A stretch of DNA of 64,000 bases from positions 35,038 through 99,037 of the forward strand of contig CAZKFT010000003.1 in NCBI GenBank assembly GCA_964552205.1. Reading direction: 5' to 3'. Position numbers and translations under genes: made by a program. This document shows positions 8,699 through 16,150 of the stretch, in pieces. Positions within the stretch are counted from its first letter, which is position 1. The number at the start of each line of letters is the position of its first letter. This DNA is from JAIVGZ01 sp964552205 (GTDB lineage: Bacteria > Pseudomonadota > Gammaproteobacteria > Natronospirales > JAIVGZ01). The notes under the pieces were generated by a model that was not told where the DNA came from, searched no databases, and was given only the letters and a program-made list of their open reading frames with translations.

Positions 8699-9973
8699 AT
8701 GACCGAATCGCTCTTTTCAGAAGCCAGCCGATACATTCCCGGCGGTGTGAACTCGCCTGTTCGCGCATTCCGTGGCGTGGGCGGGGACCCCTTGTTCATC
8801 AAGCGGGCTCAGGGCGCTTATATAGAAGGAGAGAATGGGCGGCGCTATATCGACTATGTCGGCTCCTGGGGTCCCATGATTTGTGGCCATGCCCACCCAG
8901 CGGTGATCGAAGCGGTGCAGAAGGTCGCTGTGGATGGCTTGAGCTTCGGCGCGCCCTGCGTCCTGGAGACGGAACTCGCGAAGCGGGTGTGTGGCCTCGT
9001 TCCATCCATCGAACTGGTGCGATTTGTCAGTTCCGGCACCGAGGCGACCATGAGCGCCATTCGCCTCGCGCGCGGTTACACCGGCCGCGATGCCATCGTG
9101 AAGTTCGAGGGTTGCTACCATGGACACTCCGACTCCCTGCTGGTGAAAGCGGGCTCCGGCGCGTTGACACTCGGCGTCCCCACCTCTCCCGGTGTACCTG
9201 CGGATTTCGCCAAGCACACCATCACCCTGCCGTTCAATGACGCAGCCGCAGCGGAACGCTGCTTCGCCGAACACGGCGAGCGCATCGCCTGCGTCATCGT
9301 CGAACCGGTCGCAGGCAATATGAACTGCATCCCGCCCGTTCCAGGTTTCCTGGAGACACTCCGCACGCAATGCGATGCACACGGCACGGTCCTCATTTTC
9401 GATGAGGTGATGACGGGATTCCGAGTGGCGCTGGGTGGCGCGCAAGCGCATTACGGCGTGACGCCGGATTTGACCACCCTGGGCAAGGTCATCGGCGGCG
9501 GCATGCCGGTAGGCGCCTTCGGCGGCAAGCGTGCGGTGATGGAACACATCTCACCGCTAGGCCCGGTCTATCAGGCCGGAACGCTATCCGGGAATCCGGT
9601 GGCTATGGCGGCTGGCATTGCGACCCTGGACCTGGTCGCCGCGCCGGGCTTCCACGACAAGCTCGCGGAGACCACCAGAACATTGTGTGAAGGGCTGGAA
9701 CACGCGGCCACGCAAGCCGGTGTGCCGCTCACCACGCACCATGTCGGTGGCATGTTCGGCTTCTTCTTCAGCGAGGCCCGCAATATCAGCACCTACGAGC
9801 AAGTCACGGCATGCGACATCGAGGCCTTCAAGCGCTTCTTCCACGCCATGCTCGAGGGCGGCGTATATCTTGCGCCATCCGCTTACGAGGCTGGTTTCGT
9901 TTCATCTGCACACGGACCAACGGAAATCGAGGCAACGCTTGCTGTAGCGACTCAGGCCTTCAGTCTGCGCTGA
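8699..9973 (+). CDS. hemL: Glutamate-1-semialdehyde 2,1-aminomutase HemL
   Basis: A 424-residue class III PLP aminotransferase that isomerises glutamate-1-semialdehyde to 5-aminolevulinate in the C5 pathway to haem. Family signatures are complete: PGGVNSPVRAF (about 13-23), FVSSGTEATMSAIRLARG (about 111-128), the PLP-contacting LIFDEVMTGFRVALGGAQ and the Schiff-base lysine in TTLGKVIGGGMPVGAFGG (about 262-279). Length is that of E. coli HemL. Its 3' end overlaps the convergent LON-domain gene by 14 bp. The thiE/hemL proximity is a familiar gammaproteobacterial arrangement. Confidence 0.96.
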   Translation: MTESLFSEASRYIPGGVNSPVRAFRGVGGDPLFIKRAQGAYIEGENGRRYIDYVGSWGPMICGHAHPAVIEAVQKVAVDGLSFGAPCVLETELAKRVCGLVPSIELVRFVSSGTEATMSAIRLARGYTGRDAIVKFEGCYHGHSDSLLVKAGSGALTLGVPTSPGVPADFAKHTITLPFNDAAAAERCFAEHGERIACVIVEPVAGNMNCIPPVPGFLETLRTQCDAHGTVLIFDEVMTGFRVALGGAQAHYGVTPDLTTLGKVIGGGMPVGAFGGKRAVMEHISPLGPVYQAGTLSGNPVAMAAGIATLDLVAAPGFHDKLAETTRTLCEGLEHAATQAGVPLTTHHVGGMFGFFFSEARNISTYEQVTACDIEAFKRFFHAMLEGGVYLAPSAYEAGFVSSAHGPTEIEATLAVATQAFSLR

Positions 9974-10541
9974 GGCTTGGCAAGGCCTGTGCAATCGCAG
10001 CCAGGCGTTCAATCGGATCCAGAATCTCCAACTGCGCCTGCCGCGCCGACAGGGACAGCGGCAGCAGTTCCGAAAGTCGGTCAGCCACCCAACCAGCATC
10101 GTTGCGCGGGAAGGATTCCGCAGGTGCGTCATGTATCTCGGCCAACATCCGGATTGCCAAATCCGCGAGCGCCTTGAAATCATCCGGGACCATCACTTCC
10201 GCCGGCTCCGACAAGACCCTGATGTCGGCGACATTCAGCCCATCCGGCTCTACACCCGGGTTGGTGGCCTCGACCCTTTGTTCCCCGACACAGGTGATGT
10301 GCAGCAAGCCATCCTCGCCTTGGTCCCAATCCACAATGCGGGCAGTCGACCCCATTGGATGATAGCGCGCCCTTCCGACCTCACTGCCCTGCTCAATCAT
10401 GCAGACCACGAACGGGATGTCCTCGCGCATGCAACGGCGCACCATGTCGATATAGCGCGTTTCGAAGATGCGCAGCGGGAGGATGCCATCCGGGAACAGG
10501 ACGGTGTTCAGCGGGAAAACCGGGAGATGGAGCTTGCTCAC
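9960..10541 (-). CDS. Stand-alone LON N-terminal (substrate-binding) domain protein
   Basis: A 193-residue protein that consists only of the N-terminal domain of Lon protease: LPVFPLNTVLFPDGILPLRIFETRY at the start is the classical LON signature, followed by MIEQGSEVG and ITCVGEQR. There is no AAA or protease domain. Such proteins are widespread (YcaC/LonD-type) and of uncertain role, possibly binding unfolded or specific substrates. The GTG at 10541 overlaps the ubiX stop (GTGA) and gives the expected start MSKLHLPVF; the ATG at 10562 would add seven residues lying inside ubiX. It is the third gene of an mpl-ubiX-LON unit. Confidence 0.85.
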   Translation of the reverse strand: MSKLHLPVFPLNTVLFPDGILPLRIFETRYIDMVRRCMREDIPFVVCMIEQGSEVGRARYHPMGSTARIVDWDQGEDGLLHITCVGEQRVEATNPGVEPDGLNVADIRVLSEPAEVMVPDDFKALADLAIRMLAEIHDAPAESFPRNDAGWVADRLSELLPLSLSARQAQLEILDPIERLAAIAQALPSLSAD

Positions 10542-11158
10542 TCCGGTTCCTGTGCACCCCACCGCGGTGCCAGGTCCTGAGCAATGCCCAGGTGGTCGAG
10601 CACCCGCGCGACGACGAAGTCGACGAGGTCCTCCACCCGTTGCGGCATGTGATAGAAAGCGGGATTCGCCGGCATGATGGTCACGCCAATCTGCGCCAGC
10701 TTGAGCATATGCTCGAGATGAATTGGAGAGAACGGCATCTCACGCACCACGAGAATCAACGGTTGGCGTTCCTTGATCATGACATCGGCTGCCCGCTCGA
10801 TAAGGCTGCGACTCGCACCGGTGGCGATGGCAGCCAGCGTCGCCGTGGTGCATGGGCAGACCACCATGGCGGCCGGCGGATTGGATCCACTCGCCACCGG
10901 CGCAGTCCATTGCTCTTTGCCGTACACCACCAGCTGGCCCTCCTGCGCATCGGTGTATTCCACCAGTGTGCGTTCCACCTGCGCGGTGGCCCCGGAGAGT
11001 TTGAGGTCCGTCTCCATATTGATGACGAGCTGCGCCGGACCCGACACCATGACCTGCACTTGTCGTCCGGCTTGCACCAGGCACTGCAGCAGACGCAAAC
11101 CGTATTGCGCACCGGAAGCGCCGGTGAGAGCGACCGCGATCGGCTTATCGTTGTTCAT
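10538..11158 (-). CDS. ubiX: Flavin prenyltransferase UbiX
   Basis: A 206-residue flavoprotein that prenylates FMN at N5/C6 with dimethylallyl phosphate to make the prFMN cofactor of UbiD decarboxylases (ubiquinone pathway). The start PIAVALTGASGAQYGLRLLQ holds the conserved GASGA flavin loop, and VVCPCTTATLAAIATGASRSL and LVVREMPFSPIHLEHML are the phosphate- and prenyl-binding stretches. The length is typical. It sits between mpl (ATGA overlap at 11155-11158) and the LON-domain gene. No ubiD gene is in the window. Confidence 0.95.
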   Translation of the reverse strand: MNNDKPIAVALTGASGAQYGLRLLQCLVQAGRQVQVMVSGPAQLVINMETDLKLSGATAQVERTLVEYTDAQEGQLVVYGKEQWTAPVASGSNPPAAMVVCPCTTATLAAIATGASRSLIERAADVMIKERQPLILVVREMPFSPIHLEHMLKLAQIGVTIMPANPAFYHMPQRVEDLVDFVVARVLDHLGIAQDLAPRWGAQEPE

Positions 11159-12513
11159 GCGGCCTTCTCCAATGCGTCGAGGAGCTTCTGGTGGATGCCA
11201 CCGAACCCACCGTTACTCATGACCAGTACCTGATCGCCGTCTCTCAGCATCGGCACCAGACGCGTCACGATGTCGTCCGGGCTGGCTGCTGCCCACGCCT
11301 CTCCGGAGAGCGATTTCAGGGTCGTTGGCACATCCCACGCGACACCCGCCGGAGAATGCAATACGACCATATCGGCAGCGCCCAGCGCCGCGGGTAACTG
11401 GTCTGCATGGTGACCCATACGCATGGTGTTTGAGCGCGGGTCCACGACCGCGATGATGCGCGCATCCTGATAACGACTGCGCAGGCCACCCAGCGTCGAG
11501 GCAATAGCCGTTGGATGGTGCGCGAAATCGTCCCAGATGGTCACGCCACCTACCGTACCTCTGGACTCCATCCGGCGCCGTACGCCGCCGAACGATGACA
11601 GGGCGCTCATGGAGACCGACGGCGGAACGCCTGCGTGCCGCGCGGCAGCGATGGCGGCCAATGCGTTCTCCACCATGTGCGCCCCGGCGTGATGCCATTG
11701 CACATCCCCCAATACACCGCCCGCGAACGCGACCTTGAAGGTGCTGAAGTCTGCAGCAATATCCAATGCCTCCCAGCCCGCTGGCGACCCGACGCGCTCA
11801 ACCGGTGTCCAACAACCCATGTCCAACACGCGTTCCAATGCGGGCGCACCCGCATTGGAAACAATGCAACCGTTTCCGGGGATGGTGCGCACGAAATGGT
11901 GGAACTGCCGCTCGATGGCGGCGAGGTCTGGGAAGATATCCGCGTGGTCGAACTCCAGATTGTTCAGGATGGTCGTGCGCGGTCGGTAGTGGACGAACTT
12001 GGAACGCTTGTCAAAAAACGCCGTGTCGTATTCATCGGCCTCGACCACGAAGAACGGTGCCGCACCCAACCGCGCGGAAGTCTCAAAGTCCATCGGCACA
12101 CCCCCGATGAGAAACCCGGGCGAGAGCCCCGCCTGTTCCAGTATCCATGCGAGCATGGTCGCTGTGGTTGTCTTACCGTGTGTGCCTGCAACCGCGAGTA
12201 CCCAACGGTCTGCGAGCACCTGCTCAGCCAACCACTGCGGACCAGAGGTGTAGGGAATGCCACGCTCCAAGACCGCCTCTACAGCGGGATTTCCCCGCGA
12301 GAGCGCATTGCCTATGACGACAACATCCGGCGTCGGCTCCAACTGCGCCGGATCCCAGCCCTCTGTCAGTTGGATACCCAAGGCCTGAAGCTGCGTACTC
12401 ATGGGCGGATAAACACCTGCATCCGCGCCGGTCACGCGATGACCAGCCGCTTTCGCCAATGCAGCGATGCCGCCCATGAAGGTGCCGCAGATTCCGAGGA
12501 TGTGCAGGTGCAT
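11155..12513 (-). CDS. mpl: UDP-N-acetylmuramate:L-Ala-gamma-D-Glu-meso-DAP ligase Mpl
   Basis: A 452-residue Mur-ligase-family enzyme that recycles murein tripeptide by attaching it to UDP-MurNAc. The N-terminal HLHILGICGTFMGGIAALAK (Rossmann UDP-binding) and the ATP loop VAGTHGKTTTATML (about 109-122) are clear; the C-terminal domain holds the DDFAHHPTAI and DPRSNTMRMG motifs specific to Mpl/MurC. The open frame extends to 12618, but the start at 12513 matches the family start (MHLHILGICG) and avoids running through the divergent rnd gene. The first 22 bp upstream are shared with rnd. Confidence 0.94.
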   Translation of the reverse strand: MHLHILGICGTFMGGIAALAKAAGHRVTGADAGVYPPMSTQLQALGIQLTEGWDPAQLEPTPDVVVIGNALSRGNPAVEAVLERGIPYTSGPQWLAEQVLADRWVLAVAGTHGKTTTATMLAWILEQAGLSPGFLIGGVPMDFETSARLGAAPFFVVEADEYDTAFFDKRSKFVHYRPRTTILNNLEFDHADIFPDLAAIERQFHHFVRTIPGNGCIVSNAGAPALERVLDMGCWTPVERVGSPAGWEALDIAADFSTFKVAFAGGVLGDVQWHHAGAHMVENALAAIAAARHAGVPPSVSMSALSSFGGVRRRMESRGTVGGVTIWDDFAHHPTAIASTLGGLRSRYQDARIIAVVDPRSNTMRMGHHADQLPAALGAADMVVLHSPAGVAWDVPTTLKSLSGEAWAAASPDDIVTRLVPMLRDGDQVLVMSNGGFGGIHQKLLDALEKAA

Positions 12514-12535
12514 GGTCTGCGATAATAGCAGTCCA

Positions 12536-13627
12536 ATGTTCGAACTTGTCGCAGACCGCCCCGCTCTTCTCGACCTCGCCCAGCGGCTCTCCACCGCTGA
12601 CTGGATAGGCCTGGACACCGAGTTCGTCCGCGAGACGACCTACTGGCCGAAACTGTGCCTGGTTCAGGTCTCCACCCGGGAGGGCGTGGTTGCCCTGGTG
12701 GACCCCATTGCGCTCGGCGATATCACGCCCCTGCTGGACATCCTTTGGCGATCCGATGTCTTGAAGGTCTACCACGCCGGCTCACAGGACCTTGAGTTGT
12801 TCTATCGGCTGCGCGGCGCGCTGCCCGGACCGGTGTTCGACACCCAGGTGGCGGCGGCGCTCACCGGGGACGACGACCAGATCGGATACGCGGCCGCTGT
12901 CGAGGCGCACTTGTCAGTGAAACTCGCCAAGGCCCACACGCGCACGGATTGGTCGCGGCGCCCGTTGAAGGCGGGTGAACTCGAATACGCGGCGGAAGAT
13001 GTGCTGCATTTGCCGGCGCTATACGCGGCGCTGTCCGCAGAGCTGGAATCGCGCGGTCGCATGGACTGGGCGCTCTCGGAATCCCTCCTTGCCACGGATC
13101 CCACCCGGTATGCCGCGAACCCGGACGCTGCATGGAAACGAGTCAAAGGCATGCGCGACTTGGATGGAACCAGCATGGCTATCTTGCGTGCCCTCGCTGC
13201 CTGGCGGGAACGCACGGCAGAAAGCAGCGACCGGCCACGACGCTGGATTTTGGGCGACGAGCCCTTGTTGCGCATTGCCCGCGAACAACCCGCGGATGCC
13301 AACGCACTTGCCGCCATCGAAGGCATGCCGGCAGCCGTGGTTCGCAAACACGCTGCTGCCTTGCTCGCCGTGGTGGAAACAGGGCGAGAAAGCCCGCTGG
13401 AGAACTATGCGGCTCTTGAAGGCCTGGACCGGAAGGAACGCGACCGCGTGGATGCACTGATGAAACATGTTCGCGCAAGGTCGCAGGAACTGCGAATCGC
13501 GCCAGCGATGCTGGCGACACGGAAAGACTGCGAGGCAATCGTGCGCGGTACACCGCCAGCCGGCTTGTTGACCGGCTGGCGGGCGGGTTTGATTGGCGAA
13601 GAACTGCTGGAAATAGCTACGCCTTAA
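12536..13627 (+). CDS. rnd: Ribonuclease D
   Basis: A 363-residue 3'-5' exoribonuclease of the DEDD family that trims tRNA and other small RNA 3' ends. Exo I reads IGLDTEFVRETTYWPKL (about 23-39), Exo II HAGSQDLELFY (about 81-91) and Exo III LEYAAEDVLHLPALY (about 150-164). A C-terminal HRDC-like region (about 205-290) binds RNA. The ATG at 12536 fits the family start MFELV; the longer frame beginning at 12467 lies over mpl. It converges on the adenylate kinase gene with a 4-bp overlap. Confidence 0.92.
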   Translation: MFELVADRPALLDLAQRLSTADWIGLDTEFVRETTYWPKLCLVQVSTREGVVALVDPIALGDITPLLDILWRSDVLKVYHAGSQDLELFYRLRGALPGPVFDTQVAAALTGDDDQIGYAAAVEAHLSVKLAKAHTRTDWSRRPLKAGELEYAAEDVLHLPALYAALSAELESRGRMDWALSESLLATDPTRYAANPDAAWKRVKGMRDLDGTSMAILRALAAWRERTAESSDRPRRWILGDEPLLRIAREQPADANALAAIEGMPAAVVRKHAAALLAVVETGRESPLENYAALEGLDRKERDRVDALMKHVRARSQELRIAPAMLATRKDCEAIVRGTPPAGLLTGWRAGLIGEELLEIATP

Positions 13628-14727
13628 CGGCGGCGGCGTGCTGCTGCCTTCTTTTTCTTCGGCGCAGGCTTCTTTTTCTTTGGTGCAGCTTTCTTCTTGG
13701 GTGCTGGCTTCTTTCTCTTCGGCGCGGCTTTCTTCTTGGGTGCCGACTTCTTTTTCTTCGGCGCGGCTTTCTTCTTGGTCACTTTCCGCTTGGGCGCAGC
13801 ACGCTTGGCAGACTTCTTTTTCGCGACCTTCTTCTTCGCAGCTACCTTTTTCTTCGGTGCAGCCTTCTTCTTGGCCACCTTTTTCTTCGCAGCTACCTTC
13901 TTCTTGGCCACCTTCTTCTTCGCGACCTTCTTTTTCTTGGGCGCGGCTTTCTTCTTCGGCGCGGCCTTCTTCTTGGCCGGCTTCACCTCGGCCTTGGCTT
14001 TCGGCTTCGCCTTCTTGGCAGCGGCGGCCACGACCGCGGTGATGGCATCGACTGCGCTGGAGGCTTTGGCCTTCTTCCTGCGCAGCACATCCACAATGGC
14101 GGTTACGCGTTTGAACACCGCGTTAACCTCGCCAAACCCGTCCACCTCGGCGAGCTTGTCCTGCTCGTCGTAGTAACCGACAAGCGGCTTCGTCTGGGTA
14201 TCGTAGACACGCAAGCGGTTGGAGATGGTTTCTTCGTTGTCGTCGGCACGGTGGTGCAGCGTGCCACCACACTTGTCGCACTGGCCATCGAGTTTCGGGG
14301 GCGAAGTGAACATGTTGTACAGCGTGCCGCAGGAAGTGCAGGTTCGACGACCGACCATGCGCTGCAGGAGGATGTCGAAGTCCACGTCAATCAGCAGCGC
14401 CATATCCAAGGGTTGGCCCATGCCGAGGAGCATCTGATCCAGCGCCTGCGCCTGAGCCAGATTCCGCGGGAAGCCGTCCAGCACAAACCCGCTTCGGGCG
14501 TCGCGCTCGCGCAGGCGTTCGCGGATGATGCCGAGCACGATGTCGTCGGAGACGAGCTGCCCGGCATCCATGGCCGCCTTGGCCTGAAGTCCCAGCGGCG
14601 TCCCGGAAACCAGGGCAGCACGCAAAAGGTCACCCGTGGACACCTGCGGGATGCCGTATTTGTCCACAAGCAACTTGGACTGGGTGCCTTTGCCGGAGCC
14701 CGGCGCGCCCAGAAGCACGATTCTCAT
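13624..14727 (-). CDS. adk: Adenylate kinase with a histone H1-like Lys/Ala/Pro-rich C-terminal tail
   Basis: A 367-residue protein, about 150 longer than usual. Residues 1-217 are a complete long-form adenylate kinase (ATP + AMP = 2 ADP): P-loop GAPGSGKGTQ (7-16), AMP site STGDLLRAA (30-38), VLDGFPRN (82-89) and a LID with four cysteines (130, 133, 150, 153), which suggests bound zinc. From about residue 249 to the end there are roughly 119 residues made only of K, A, P, V, S, R and T in KKKAAPK and KKVAKKK units, ending AAARRRR. There are no acidic residues in that tail. It resembles eukaryotic histone H1 and bacterial AlgP/HupB tails and should bind nucleic acid or polyphosphate. The frame is continuous, with no sign of a sequencing frameshift. 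Divergent from the PPi-PFK gene. Confidence 0.93.
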   Translation of the reverse strand: MRIVLLGAPGSGKGTQSKLLVDKYGIPQVSTGDLLRAALVSGTPLGLQAKAAMDAGQLVSDDIVLGIIRERLRERDARSGFVLDGFPRNLAQAQALDQMLLGMGQPLDMALLIDVDFDILLQRMVGRRTCTSCGTLYNMFTSPPKLDGQCDKCGGTLHHRADDNEETISNRLRVYDTQTKPLVGYYDEQDKLAEVDGFGEVNAVFKRVTAIVDVLRRKKAKASSAVDAITAVVAAAAKKAKPKAKAEVKPAKKKAAPKKKAAPKKKKVAKKKVAKKKVAAKKKVAKKKAAPKKKVAAKKKVAKKKSAKRAAPKRKVTKKKAAPKKKKSAPKKKAAPKRKKPAPKKKAAPKKKKPAPKKKKAAARRRR

Positions 14728-14805
14728 TATTGACAGCCCCTATTCGGTTGGTGGTTATCGGGGGACGGTCAAGTTAACCGCACGCCCGCGACCCGTCAAC
14801 GAAGA

Positions 14806-14811
14806 TATAAT
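14806..14811 (+). promoter_or_regulatory. Candidate -10 box for the PPi-phosphofructokinase gene
   Basis: A perfect TATAAT lies in the 159-bp space between the divergent adk and pfp genes, about 70 bp before the pfp start. No good -35 box is seen 16-18 bp upstream, so the call rests on the -10 alone. Confidence 0.35.
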
Positions 14812-14886
14812 AGGCGGCGCAGTAGGTCGCACAGTCGTTTGCTTGGGTTTCTATATATATTTCATGGGTTTACAGGAATAACCATC

Positions 14887-16149
14887 ATGCCGAAAAAGAA
14901 TGCGTTCTACGCCCAGTCGGGCGGGGTCACCGCGGTCATCAACGCCTCCGCTGCCGGGGTCATCGAGACCTGCAGGGCGAACAAGGACCGCATCGGCAAG
15001 GTCTTCGCCGGACGCAACGGCATCATCGGGGCACTGACTGAGGACCTGATCGACACCAGCAAGGATTCGGCGGCAGCCATCCGCGCCTTGCGGCATACCC
15101 CCTCCGGGGCTTTCGGTTCCTGTCGTTACAAACTCAAAGGCCTGGACCAGAACCGTGCCGAGTACGAACGCCTTGTGGATGTGTTCCGCGCACACAATAT
15201 CGGTTACTTCTTCTACAACGGTGGCGGCGATTCGGCGGACACCTGCCTCAAGGTGTCGCAACTTTCCGAATCCCTTGGATACCCCATCCAGGCCATCCAC
15301 GTCCCGAAGACCGTGGACAATGACCTACCCATCACCGACTGCTGTCCCGGATTTGGCTCGGTGGCGAAATATGTCGCGGTATCCATCCGCGAAGCCGGGT
15401 TCGATGTCGCCTCTATGGCCAAAACCTCAACCAAGGTGTTCGTCATGGAAGTCATGGGACGGCATGCAGGCTGGATCGCCGCCGCCGGCGGACTGGCCGC
15501 TGAGAAAGACGGCGACGCACCGCAGGTTATCTTGTTCCCGGAAATCGTGTTTGACGAGAAGAAATTTCTGGCGCGCGTCAAACGCTCGGTGGAGAAGTTC
15601 GGCTACTGCGCCATCGTCGTGTCCGAGGGTGTACGCAACGCGGAGGGTCAGTTCCTAGCGGAAGCCGGTACACGCGACGCCTTCGGCCATGCCCAACTGG
15701 GTGGTGTTGCGCCGGTCATCGCCGACCTCGTGAAGCGCGAGCTCGGCTACAAATACCATTGGGCGGTTGCGGACTACCTGCAGCGCGCCGCGCGCCATAT
15801 CGCCTCGAAGACTGATGTCGAGCAGGCTTATGCTGTCGGCAAGGCTGCGGTTCAGCTTGCCCTTAAAGGCAAAAACTCGGTGATGGTCACTATCGAGCGC
15901 ACATCAGACAAACCCTACAAGTGGAAAACGGGGACCGCCCCACTGGCAAAGGTCGCGAATCATGAAAAATTCATGCCGCGCAATTACATCACCCGCGATG
16001 GCTTCCACATCACAGATGCCTGCCGACGCTATCTGTCACCCTTGATCCAAGGCGAGGACTACCCACCCTACAAGAACGGGCTGCCGCAATATGTCACGCT
16101 CAAGAATGTGGCGGTGAAAAAGAAACTCCCGCCGTTCAAGCTCAAATAG
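14887..16149 (+). CDS. pfp: Pyrophosphate-dependent 6-phosphofructokinase
   Basis: A 420-residue phosphofructokinase. The PPi-type signature is visible: PKTVDNDLPITD (about 138-149) carries the Lys that replaces Gly of ATP-type enzymes, and NGGGDSADT (about 115-123) keeps the Asp used in place of Gly. MEVMGRHAGWIAAAGG (about 194-209) is the fructose-6-phosphate loop. The enzyme uses PPi instead of ATP and works reversibly in glycolysis and gluconeogenesis. The ATG at 14887 follows an AGGAA site; the open frame begins 48 bases earlier in AT-rich leader sequence. Its stop is one base from that of the convergent peptidase gene. Confidence 0.92.
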   Translation: MPKKNAFYAQSGGVTAVINASAAGVIETCRANKDRIGKVFAGRNGIIGALTEDLIDTSKDSAAAIRALRHTPSGAFGSCRYKLKGLDQNRAEYERLVDVFRAHNIGYFFYNGGGDSADTCLKVSQLSESLGYPIQAIHVPKTVDNDLPITDCCPGFGSVAKYVAVSIREAGFDVASMAKTSTKVFVMEVMGRHAGWIAAAGGLAAEKDGDAPQVILFPEIVFDEKKFLARVKRSVEKFGYCAIVVSEGVRNAEGQFLAEAGTRDAFGHAQLGGVAPVIADLVKRELGYKYHWAVADYLQRAARHIASKTDVEQAYAVGKAAVQLALKGKNSVMVTIERTSDKPYKWKTGTAPLAKVANHEKFMPRNYITRDGFHITDACRRYLSPLIQGEDYPPYKNGLPQYVTLKNVAVKKKLPPFKLK

Positions 16150-16150
16150 A

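Noticed and set aside
13697..14173. Plus-strand frame encoding a very hydrophobic FF/AA-rich protein that looks like a membrane protein
   Set aside because: It is the antisense of the Lys/Ala codons of the adenylate kinase tail (AAG read backwards as CTT/TTC). No start site or family support.
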